The notes below the pieces were generated by a model. It searched no databases and had not been told where the DNA came from. It saw only the letters and a program-made list of their open reading frames with translations. The position numbers were made by a program, and so were the translations under genes. Positions 17,773 to 25,594 of a stretch of 64,000 nucleotides of DNA are shown one piece after another. The stretch is from an uncultured delta proteobacterium (GTDB taxonomy: Bacteria > Desulfobacterota > Desulfobulbia > Desulfobulbales > Desulfocapsaceae), in assembly GCA_903901335.1 (NCBI GenBank), contig CAIUQR010000101.1:17132-81131 (forward strand), in the 5' to 3' direction. Each line of letters opens with the position of its first letter. Within the stretch, counting starts at the first letter, position 1.

Positions 17773-19557
17773 ATGTCCCAACAGGCATACCTTTTCATTT
17801 ACCCTTGCGAGATTACGCCATTGAAACCGACAGACATACAAGATCCAGAATATTTCCATAAGGTTATTGATTGCCAATATGCATGCCCCGCCCATACCCC
17901 GGTCCCCGAGTATATCCGGTTGATCGCGGACGGCCGGTATGCGGATGCCTATATGATCAACTGGCACTCCAACGTCTTCCCCGGGGTGCTCGGCAGGATC
18001 TGCGACCGACCCTGCGAACCAGCCTGCCGGAGGGGACGGGTCGACAAAGATCCGGTGGCCATCTGCCGTCTGAAGCGGGTCACAGCTGATTTTAAGGATG
18101 ATATCCGAGCACGCCTGCCGAAGATCCCCAGCGATAAAAACGGCAAAAAAATCGCCCTGATCGGCGGTGGCCCGGCCTCGCTCACCGTCGCTCACGATCT
18201 GATGCCGCTGGGTTATCAGATCGACCTCTACGACGAACAAGCCGCGGCCGGAGGCTTCATGCGCAGCCAGGTCCCCTCCTTCCGTCTGCCTTTGGAGGTC
18301 CTGGACGAAGAGATCAGCTACATCCTCGATATGGGGGTTACCACCACATTCAACTGCCGCATCACCAGTCTGAAGGAATTTCTGCAGAAGGGCTATGACG
18401 CAGTCTTCATCGGCACCGGCGCCCCGCGCGGACGCGACATGCCTAACCTGCCCGGCAGACGTGAAGGCGGGGCGAGCATCCATGTCGGGATAGAGTGGCT
18501 CGCGGCTGTGTCCTACGGCCATATCGAGGAAATCGGCACGACCACGCTGGTCATCGGCGGCGGCAATACCGCCATGGACTGCTGCAGGATGGCCAGGCGT
18601 CTCGGAGGAAAGGATGTCCGGGTTGTAGTCCGCGGACCCCGCTCGAAGATGAACGCCTCGCCCTGGGAGATCGAAGATGCCCTCAGGGAAAAAATCCCGA
18701 TTATGGAAAACCTGACACCTTTGGAATTTGTCGTAAAGGACGGCAGACTCATCGGCATGCATTTCGAGAAGGCCGGCGGCGGAAAGGAGCCGGTCTTTGT
18801 CGCTTGTGACGAGGTTCTGCTGGCCGTCGGTCAGCAGAACGCCTTTACCTGGATAGAAAAGGATCTTGGGCTGAAACTCAAAAACCGCTGGGTGCCGGTG
18901 ATCGATGAGGTGACCTTGCAATCCACCCTGCCGCAGGTCTTTTTCGGCGGGGATGCGGCCTTCGGCCCGAGAAATGTGATCACTGCAGTCGCCCTTGGAC
19001 ACCGGGCGGCCATCTCGATTGACCTCTTCTGCCGCGGCAAAGACCTGAAGGACAGGCCTGGGCCGAGTGTCACCCTCTCCAGTCAGAAGATGGGAGTCCA
19101 CGACTGGATTTACGACAGCCGGGTCACCGATGAGGCCCGCCAGCACGTCCCGACAGTGGAAACGGTCAAATCCATTGAAGACAGGATGTTGGAGGTGGAG
19201 CTGGGTTTTAACAAGAAATCCGGGAAAACAGAGGCGGAGCGGTGCCTGAACTGCGACGTACAGACGGTCTTTAATTTCAAGGAATGTATCGAATGCGATG
19301 CCTGCGTCGATATCTGCCCGACAAGCTGTATCAATTTTCTGGTCAACGGGGATGAGGAAGACCTTCGTGCCCGTCTCAGCATGCCCGCCAAAAACACCAG
19401 TCAGGCTCTCTACGTCTCCGACATCCTGAAGACGGGCAGAGTCATGGTCAAGGACGAAAACGTCTGTCTGCACTGCGGTCTCTGTGCAGAGCGGTGCCCG
19501 ACTGCCGCCTGGGAAATGGTAAAATGTTTTTATGCTTGCGCAAAGGCAGGTCAATAA
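17773..19557 (+). CDS. GltD-like FAD/NAD(P) oxidoreductase with C-terminal 2x[4Fe-4S] ferredoxin domain
   Basis: A 594-aa protein built like the small subunit of glutamate synthase: N-terminal cysteine-rich domain (CQYACPAHTPVPEYI, CDRPCEPACRRG), FAD-binding site IALIGGGPASLTVAH, NAD(P)-binding site LVIGGGNTAMDCC, and a C-terminal ferredoxin domain with CIECDACVDICP and CLHCGLCAERCP. It should pass electrons between NAD(P)H and ferredoxin or the partner enzyme. The stop overlaps the korA start by one base, so it is probably a subunit of the 2-oxoacid oxidoreductase or its NADP-reducing partner. The ATG lacks a clear Shine-Dalgarno; a TTG at 17820 is an alternative start. Confidence 0.88.
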   Translation: MSQQAYLFIYPCEITPLKPTDIQDPEYFHKVIDCQYACPAHTPVPEYIRLIADGRYADAYMINWHSNVFPGVLGRICDRPCEPACRRGRVDKDPVAICRLKRVTADFKDDIRARLPKIPSDKNGKKIALIGGGPASLTVAHDLMPLGYQIDLYDEQAAAGGFMRSQVPSFRLPLEVLDEEISYILDMGVTTTFNCRITSLKEFLQKGYDAVFIGTGAPRGRDMPNLPGRREGGASIHVGIEWLAAVSYGHIEEIGTTTLVIGGGNTAMDCCRMARRLGGKDVRVVVRGPRSKMNASPWEIEDALREKIPIMENLTPLEFVVKDGRLIGMHFEKAGGGKEPVFVACDEVLLAVGQQNAFTWIEKDLGLKLKNRWVPVIDEVTLQSTLPQVFFGGDAAFGPRNVITAVALGHRAAISIDLFCRGKDLKDRPGPSVTLSSQKMGVHDWIYDSRVTDEARQHVPTVETVKSIEDRMLEVELGFNKKSGKTEAERCLNCDVQTVFNFKECIECDACVDICPTSCINFLVNGDEEDLRARLSMPAKNTSQALYVSDILKTGRVMVKDENVCLHCGLCAERCPTAAWEMVKCFYACAKAGQ

Positions 19558-21392
19558 TGGAAAAAATTATCAGCATCAATGATTGTGTTATCCGGTTTGC
19601 CAATGTCAACGGCTCGGGGTCGGCCAGCGCCAACAACCTCTTTGCCAAGGCGGTATTCAGGCTCGGGGTACCTGTCAGTCCGAAGAATATCTTCCCGTCG
19701 AATATCCAGGGGTTGCCGACATGGTATGAGGTTCGTGTCAATGAACACGGGTATCTGGGACGGCGAGGCGGGGCCGATCTGATCGTGGCCATCAATGGCC
19801 AGACCCTGCGTCAGGACTATGACGAGGTCCTGCCCGGCGGCTATTTTCTGTTTGACTCCACCAGACCCCTGCCGGACGATTTCTCCCGCACCGATATTAC
19901 CGTCATCGCTATTCCTCTGACCGAACTCTGCAACCGTGAGATCGACAATCCGCGCCTCAGGCAACTGTTGAAAAATATAGTCTATGTAGGGGCATTGGCC
20001 CATCTTTTAGATATGGGCCTTGAGGTCTTTATCGATTCGCTGCAGAAGCAGTTCCGGAAGAAACCTCAGTTGGCCGAACCGAATATTAAAGCCCTGGAAA
20101 TCGGCTATACTTACGCTAAAGATCACTACCCCGGCGCCTGCCTCTTGTCGATCAAGAAGAGCGATCGCGCCGGCAACGCCATCCTGATGGACGGCAACAG
20201 CGCCCTAGCCCTTGGCGCCGTCTATGCCGGAGCGACCGTGGCCGGCTGGTATCCGATCACACCGTCGACCTCGGTCATTGAGGCCTTCGACAAATTTACC
20301 AAAAAATTTCGTCTTGAGCCGGAATCGGAACGGAGAAGGGCCGCCATCATTCAGGCCGAAGACGAACTGGCCGCCATCGGCATGGTGATCGGCGCAGCCT
20401 GGAACGGGGCGCGCTCCTTTACCGCCACCTCGGGACCGGGCCTGTCGCTGATGAGCGAATTTCTGGGCCTTGCCTATTTTGCCGAGATCCCGGTGCTTCT
20501 GGTCGATGTCCAGCGTGCAGGTCCCAGCACCGGTATGCCGACCCGCACCCAACAGTCCGATATCCTGGCCGCGGCCTATGCCTCGCACGGCGACACCCGG
20601 CATGTCCTGCTGTTTCCGTGCGATCCGAAGGAGTGTTTCGACATGATGGCCGACGGCTTCGATCTGGCTGAACGTCTGCAGACGCCGGTGATCATCATGA
20701 GCGACCTGGATCTCGGTATGAACGATCATATAAGTGCGCCGCTTGCATGGGACGATGACCGCCGTTACGACCGCGGTAAGGTTCTGACTGCCTCCGAGCT
20801 TGACGGGCTGAAAGACTGGGGCCGTTACCGTGACGTCGACGGCGACGGCATAGGCGTCCGCACCATTCCAGGAATCCATCCGACGAAAGGGTCCTATTTC
20901 ACCCGCGGTTCCTCCCATAACGAATATTCGGCCTATACCGAGGATGGGGCAACCTATGAACGGGGCATGCTGCGATTGCTGACCAAATGGGAAACCGCAA
21001 GAGGCCTGGTACCTCGTCCCCATGAAAAAATCGCTGCTCCGGATACCCGGATCGGAGTGATATTTTTTGGGACCAGCACCCATGCCGCCTATGAAGCGAT
21101 CGATATTCTGCAGAAACAGGGACTATCGATCAACAGTCTGCGGCTCCGGGCCTTCCCCTTTCAGCAGGAGGTCATCGATTTTATCAACAGACACGAAACG
21201 GTCCTTGTGATCGAGCAGAACCGGGACGCCCAGATGCGGAAGCTGCTGCTGGCGGAAAGCGAAATTCCGGCCTCGAAACTGGTGCCGATCCTGCATTTCG
21301 ATGGTCTCCCCATCACTGCCCAATTCATCGCCGAACGGATCCGACAGGCCCTCGCGGCCCGGAAGTCTGAGATCAAAGGAGGATCGCTATGA
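19557..21392 (+). CDS. korA: 2-oxoacid:ferredoxin oxidoreductase, fused gamma-alpha subunit
   Basis: A 611-aa KorA-type subunit. Residues 10-190 form the gamma domain (CoA-side Rossmann-like, FANVNGSGSASANNLFAKAV and LGRRGGADLIVAING), and from about 215 the alpha domain begins with AGWYPITPSTSVIEAF, the pyrimidine-binding motif of thiamine-dependent oxidoreductases, then FTATSGPGLSLMSEF. It oxidatively decarboxylates a 2-oxoacid to acyl-CoA with korB. The fused order is that of 2-oxoglutarate and branched-chain oxoacid enzymes; the substrate is not certain. Start overlaps the preceding stop (TAATG); korB overlaps its end by 4 nt. Confidence 0.9.
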   Translation: MEKIISINDCVIRFANVNGSGSASANNLFAKAVFRLGVPVSPKNIFPSNIQGLPTWYEVRVNEHGYLGRRGGADLIVAINGQTLRQDYDEVLPGGYFLFDSTRPLPDDFSRTDITVIAIPLTELCNREIDNPRLRQLLKNIVYVGALAHLLDMGLEVFIDSLQKQFRKKPQLAEPNIKALEIGYTYAKDHYPGACLLSIKKSDRAGNAILMDGNSALALGAVYAGATVAGWYPITPSTSVIEAFDKFTKKFRLEPESERRRAAIIQAEDELAAIGMVIGAAWNGARSFTATSGPGLSLMSEFLGLAYFAEIPVLLVDVQRAGPSTGMPTRTQQSDILAAAYASHGDTRHVLLFPCDPKECFDMMADGFDLAERLQTPVIIMSDLDLGMNDHISAPLAWDDDRRYDRGKVLTASELDGLKDWGRYRDVDGDGIGVRTIPGIHPTKGSYFTRGSSHNEYSAYTEDGATYERGMLRLLTKWETARGLVPRPHEKIAAPDTRIGVIFFGTSTHAAYEAIDILQKQGLSINSLRLRAFPFQQEVIDFINRHETVLVIEQNRDAQMRKLLLAESEIPASKLVPILHFDGLPITAQFIAERIRQALAARKSEIKGGSL

Positions 21393-22441
21393 CATTTACC
21401 CGCCCGAAATTCCGTCACCCGGATCTCCCCCCCAACGCCCTCGGCTATACCCGGCGGGACTACGAGGGTGCTCTTTCCACGCTCTGCGCCGGCTGCGGTC
21501 ATGATTCGATCAGCAACGCCATTATCCAGGCCTGTTACGAACTGCCGCTGGAACCGCACAGGGTCGTGAAGATGTCCGGCATTGGTTGCTCGTCAAAAAC
21601 GCCGGCCTATTTCCTCGGCAGATCGCATGGCTTCAACTCGGTCCATGGCCGCATGCCGGCCATCGCCACCGGCGCCAATATGGCCAACAGAGACCTTTTA
21701 TACCTGGGCGTCTCCGGCGACGGCGATACCGCCTCCATCGGCCTGGGCCAGTTCACCCATGTGGTCAGGCGGAATTTGAATATGGTCTATATCGTCATGA
21801 ATAACGGCTGTTACGGGCTGACTAAAGGGCAGGATTCGGCCACCGCCGACCGGGGTTCGACCAGCAAGAAAGGCGCACCGAATCTGTTTGAATCCATCGA
21901 TCTGTGCGAACTGGCCATCCAGCTCGGCGCAGGCTTTGTTGCCCGCGGCTTTTCCGGAGACAAAATCCAGCTGGTGCCCCTCCTGAAAGCGGCCATGTCC
22001 CACAAGGGATTTTCTCTGGTCGACGTGATCTCTCCCTGTGTCACCTTCAACAACACCAACGCCTCGACAAAGAGCTATCAATACGTCAGGGACCATGCCG
22101 AGGCCACCGGCACACTGGACTTTATCCCGCTGCGCCAGGAGATCACCACCGAATATCAGGAAGGTTCCACCCAGGAGGTCCCCCTCCACGACGGCAGTGT
22201 GATCTATCTGTACAAGGGGGAGGGCGCCCGCGATATCACCAATCGCCGGGCGGCCATGGACTCGTTGGAGAGCCACAGGGTGGAAAGCCGGATCATGACC
22301 GGTATCCTCTATTTCCAGGAAGGTATCGAGGATACCCACGAGATGATCAAGACCTCTCAGCAGCCGCTCAACGCTCTGCAACAGGAGGATCTCTGTCCGG
22401 GCAATGCCGCTCTGCAGCAGCTCATGGAAGGATATCGATAA
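21389..22441 (+). CDS. korB: 2-oxoacid:ferredoxin oxidoreductase, beta (TPP-binding) subunit
   Basis: A 350-aa beta subunit carrying thiamine diphosphate. LCAGCGHDSISNAI and GIGCSSKTPAYF hold cluster or catalytic cysteines, and SGDGDTASIGLGQF with the later IVMNNGCYGLTKGQ is the Mg-TPP motif (GDG and NN about 30 residues apart). It forms the catalytic core with korA, whose stop it overlaps (ATGA). No separate delta ferredoxin gene is present; the ferredoxin domain of the upstream GltD-like protein could take that role. The gene ends 11 nt before a convergent gene. Confidence 0.9.
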   Translation: MTFTRPKFRHPDLPPNALGYTRRDYEGALSTLCAGCGHDSISNAIIQACYELPLEPHRVVKMSGIGCSSKTPAYFLGRSHGFNSVHGRMPAIATGANMANRDLLYLGVSGDGDTASIGLGQFTHVVRRNLNMVYIVMNNGCYGLTKGQDSATADRGSTSKKGAPNLFESIDLCELAIQLGAGFVARGFSGDKIQLVPLLKAAMSHKGFSLVDVISPCVTFNNTNASTKSYQYVRDHAEATGTLDFIPLRQEITTEYQEGSTQEVPLHDGSVIYLYKGEGARDITNRRAAMDSLESHRVESRIMTGILYFQEGIEDTHEMIKTSQQPLNALQQEDLCPGNAALQQLMEGYR

Positions 22442-22452
22442 ATGCCCGAGGC

Positions 22453-23304
22453 TTACTCTCTTCTGAACACCTTATAGATCGCCGAGAAATCCTCATGGGC
22501 GAAGCCCAGTTCAAAGGTCCGGGCAAAGAGCTCCTTGACCACAGAGCCGGTGAAGAGGGTCTTTTTCTGCTCGTAGGCCAGATCCTGAAGACAATGCAGA
22601 TCCTTATAGATTAAGGCACTGGAGAAATGGGTCGAAAAATCCTCCGCCAAGAGCTTGTTTTTCTTGGCAGTTAAAACAAGCGAACTGCCGCCGCCGGCCG
22701 CCAGGATATCCAGCACCTCTTCTCGTGCTATGCCGCAGTCTTCGGCCAGGGCCAGGGCCTCGGCCAGGGTGGCCATAAAACTGCCCAGGGCCAGGTTGTT
22801 GATCAGTTTCATCCTGGTTGCCAGTCCCGGTTTCTGCAGATAGAAGAGGTTCTTGCCGATATCGCCAAGGACCGGTTTCGCCTTCTCATATCCGGCCTCA
22901 TCGCCGCTGATCAGGACCGTCAAGGCCCCCTGCGAGGCAGGAACGACGCTGCCGAGCACCGGCGCCTCCAGATAGGTGCATCCGGCCCTGGCGCACACCT
23001 CATGGAAAGAAGAAACATTTTTAAAATGATTGGTCGATAAGTCGATAACGATCTTTCCAGATGTGTCACCGGAAAGCAGGCCATTCTTTCCGGTCAGAAC
23101 CGCCTGCACGGCAGTGCTGTCAAACAGACAGATAAAAATGACCGCGCAGTCAGATAAGGCCGCAGGCGACTCCGCAACTTCCGCCTGCATCCCCTGCGCC
23201 TTGGATGGCGTCCTGTTCCAGACGGTAAGGCTATGCCGACAATCCAATAACCGGGTGGCGATCGCCTTCCCGAGATGTCCAAGTCCGATAAATCCTATAT
23301 GCAT
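22453..23304 (-). CDS. NAD(P)-dependent 3-hydroxyisobutyrate dehydrogenase-family protein
   Basis: A 283-aa beta-hydroxyacid dehydrogenase. The N-terminal Rossmann fold starts MHIGFIGLGHLGKAIATRL and continues VWNRTPSKA; the substrate segment is YLEAPVLGSVVPASQGALTV, and the catalytic lysine lies in RMKLINNLALGSF. Members reduce or oxidise small hydroxyacids such as 3-hydroxyisobutyrate, tartronate semialdehyde or succinic semialdehyde; the substrate here is open. It converges on korB, and the proximity of ilvD and kor genes makes branched-chain oxoacid metabolism one possibility. Confidence 0.85.
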   Translation of the reverse strand: MHIGFIGLGHLGKAIATRLLDCRHSLTVWNRTPSKAQGMQAEVAESPAALSDCAVIFICLFDSTAVQAVLTGKNGLLSGDTSGKIVIDLSTNHFKNVSSFHEVCARAGCTYLEAPVLGSVVPASQGALTVLISGDEAGYEKAKPVLGDIGKNLFYLQKPGLATRMKLINNLALGSFMATLAEALALAEDCGIAREEVLDILAAGGGSSLVLTAKKNKLLAEDFSTHFSSALIYKDLHCLQDLAYEQKKTLFTGSVVKELFARTFELGFAHEDFSAIYKVFRRE

Positions 23305-23589
23305 GTGTTTGCCTCTTTTCTGTTTTTGTGACGGGTGCCCTCTTTTGCCCTTTTGCCCGGCGCCCCGAGTCCTGCATGATAAGTCTACCGCATTTTATAC
23401 CAGCACCCCGGCATTTCAACAGCTTTTTTACGCACGAGGCAGCTGGATTGGAAGGCGCGAAATCGAGCGGGTTGTGCGATTTTTCCTCTTTCTTATAAAA
23501 GCTCATTTTATGTATGTTTTACAGAAAGATACAACTAACACCTTGCCAAAACACTCCCAAGAGATTTATATGCATTTATACCGGCTTAG
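23305..23589. other. Intergenic stretch without recognised gene
   Basis: Between the dehydrogenase start and the small interrupted ORF. Short open frames exist but show no family features, codon preference or ribosome binding sites. AT content rises toward 23500, fitting a divergent promoter region or the edge of the accessory stretch. Confidence 0.5.
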
Positions 23590-23823
23590 ATGACTCCTGA
23601 TGGAGCAGCAAGCATCTTTGCCTCGCATCTTAATGATAAACAATGCCTTGAGGTGGCAGAAATGAAATAGAAACCTCAAGATGAGAACGAAACTGCTGCA
23701 TGGGAATTTTACATAGAGTTACTAACTCGGATCGCAACACAGCAGTCGGGTTTGGAGCATGGAGACGAGAAAACTGCGCTTGCCGGCGTCTATTCGCTTT
23801 TTGGAATTACGAGGCAGGTATAA
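23590..23823 (+). pseudogene. Small ORF interrupted by an in-frame TAG (unknown family)
   Basis: Translation from ATG 23590 gives 26 residues starting MTPDGAASIFASHLND, then TAG (23668-23670), then 50 more codons in the same frame including ENETAAWEFYIELLTRIATQ and GDEKTALAGVYSLFGITRQV, ending in TAA. The second half has strongly protein-like composition (amphipathic helices, no rare-codon run). The simplest reading is a decayed gene or the left end of a truncated larger gene. I do not recognise the family. Confidence 0.45.
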
Positions 23824-23854
23824 TTCCAGGCAAAGTGTGTAAAAGGTTTAGGAC

Positions 23855-24706
23855 GTGAAAAGGACACAGAAAAAACGAGAATACGCAGCCATCAAACAGT
23901 TTTCCGCTCTGCCGGGGCTGACGTTGATGCAGGCGACCTATATCACCCAGAATTTCACCAGACACAGCCATGACGGATTTGCCTTCGGGGTCATTGAGAA
24001 GGGCGCCCTGGAATTTTCCTATCGCGGAGAAACGCTGATTGCCCCTCCCGGGAGCATCAATCTCGTCAATCCCGGCGAACCGCATGATGGCCATCCGGCA
24101 ACGGAGGAGGGCTGGACCTACCGGATGTTTTATTTCGACACCGGTCTCTTCCAGCAGGCCGCCGATCTGATGAGCGGCAAATCCGTCAGTCTCCCCTTTT
24201 TCCAGGACGGGGTCATAAGCGACACGGAGCTTGCTGCGGAAATCCGTTCGTTTCACCTCAGCCTGTCCGTTGAGACCGTGGGAAGATTGGAAATGGAGTC
24301 GCGATTGATGCATATGCTTGTACGATTCATCAGTCGTCACGCGGACATGTCCTATCCACTCCTGAAAACAGGACGGGAACATCCCGCCGTGCTGGCGGCG
24401 AAGAGGATGATAGAAGATCTCTCCCATCAGGATATTTCCCTTGCCGGACTGGCGGCTGAATCGGGCCTGAGTCCGTTCCATCTGATCCGTGTTTTCAAGA
24501 CGGAAACGGGCCTCACTCCGCACAGATACCTTTCCCAGGTCCGGGTTCGCCGGGCGGAACAGCTGATCCGCCGGGGGATCGACCTGGCGGAAACGGCCTG
24601 TGAGGTCGGTTTTGCCGATCAGAGCCATCTCAACAGACACTTCAAAGGAATCACCGGGATAACCCCCGGAGTCTACCGCAATTTCGTCCAAGACGCCGCC
24701 TGCTGA
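23855..24706 (+). CDS. AraC-family transcriptional regulator with cupin sensor domain
   Basis: A 283-aa regulator. The N-terminal half is an AraC-type cupin (HSHDGFAFGVIEKGALEFSY, APPGSINLVNPGEPHDG) for a small ligand. The C-terminal half, from about residue 180, has two helix-turn-helices: LSHQDISLAGLAAESGLSPF with HLIRVFKTETGLTPHRYL, and DLAETACEVGFADQSHLNRH with FKGITGITPG. It begins with GTG at 23855 (weak AGG upstream). It precedes a methyltransferase gene on the same strand by 47 nt and probably controls it or itself; many relatives sit beside exporters. Confidence 0.87.
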   Translation: MKRTQKKREYAAIKQFSALPGLTLMQATYITQNFTRHSHDGFAFGVIEKGALEFSYRGETLIAPPGSINLVNPGEPHDGHPATEEGWTYRMFYFDTGLFQQAADLMSGKSVSLPFFQDGVISDTELAAEIRSFHLSLSVETVGRLEMESRLMHMLVRFISRHADMSYPLLKTGREHPAVLAAKRMIEDLSHQDISLAGLAAESGLSPFHLIRVFKTETGLTPHRYLSQVRVRRAEQLIRRGIDLAETACEVGFADQSHLNRHFKGITGITPGVYRNFVQDAAC

Positions 24707-24753
24707 TTTTGGTATCACATGTCTCCACTCTTCATTCCACCAAGGAGACACAT

Positions 24754-25557
24754 ATGAAAAAATATATTCACGGATATACGGAAACCGAAGCCAATCGCCT
24801 GGGGGTTCAGGCCTCCATTCTTGCCTCTCATCTGCATTATGACAGTACTTTTCCACCCGGCAGCACCGTTCTTGAGGTTGGATGCGGAATCGGAGCCCAG
24901 ACAAAGATTCTTGCGGCAGCAAACCCCGATGTCCGTTTCACCAGCATCGATATCGATGAACAATCATTACGGCGAGCGGCAGGTGAAATGGACCGGCTGG
25001 GGTTCAGCAACGTTCACTTTCAATGGGCTGATATCTATAACCTTCCTTTTTCAGCAAACAGCTTTGATCATATATTCTGCTGCTTTGTCCTTGAGCATCT
25101 TTCCGACCCGATGACGGGTCTGCAATCCTTAAAAAGGATACTCAAGCAAAAAGGAACATTGATGGTGATCGAAGGCGACCATGGATCGTTTCTGTCATTT
25201 CCGGAAAGCGAAGAGAGCAGAAAAACCGTGCAATGTCTGGTTGAATTGCAGGCCAATGCCGGTGGCAATGCGTTGATCGGCCGCGAACTATCTGCCCTTC
25301 TCCGGAAGGCCGGATTTGGAAAAATCCAGGTCTCACCGCGACAGATATACACCGATGCAGGCAGGCCCGAAGTGGTTGAAGGTTTTTCAAAAAAGACCTT
25401 TATTGCCATGGTTGAAGGGGTAAAGGAACAGGCGATTCGGCTGGGACTGATATCGAGATGTGCATGGGACAAGGGGATTGCCGATCTTTATGAGGCTGCC
25501 GGAGAATATGGATCTTTCACTTACACCTTTTTCAAGGCCATTGCCGAAAATTCTTAA
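24754..25557 (+). CDS. Class I SAM-dependent methyltransferase
   Basis: A 267-aa methyltransferase with the SAM motif I VLEVGCGIGAQTKILAA, the acidic SIDIDEQSLRRA after strand 2, the WADIYNLPF motif and FCCFVLEHLSDP motif. It resembles UbiE/COQ5-type small-molecule methyltransferases, but the substrate is unknown. ATG at 24754 has AAGGAG 8 nt upstream. It follows the AraC regulator and runs to 37 nt before the interrupted discoidin/glycosidase gene. Confidence 0.85.
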   Translation: MKKYIHGYTETEANRLGVQASILASHLHYDSTFPPGSTVLEVGCGIGAQTKILAAANPDVRFTSIDIDEQSLRRAAGEMDRLGFSNVHFQWADIYNLPFSANSFDHIFCCFVLEHLSDPMTGLQSLKRILKQKGTLMVIEGDHGSFLSFPESEESRKTVQCLVELQANAGGNALIGRELSALLRKAGFGKIQVSPRQIYTDAGRPEVVEGFSKKTFIAMVEGVKEQAIRLGLISRCAWDKGIADLYEAAGEYGSFTYTFFKAIAENS

Positions 25558-25594
25558 AAGCAGCGGAATGCCTTTCCAGAGAGACCTTCCGCGT

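Noticed and set aside
17764..19554. 596-aa open frame on the minus strand
   Set aside because: It lies exactly antisense to the GltD-like gene, whose cofactor and cluster motifs are all present; the antisense translation has no family motifs and arises from high-GC codon structure.
23807..24922. 371-aa open frame on the minus strand
   Set aside because: Antisense to the AraC regulator and methyltransferase start.
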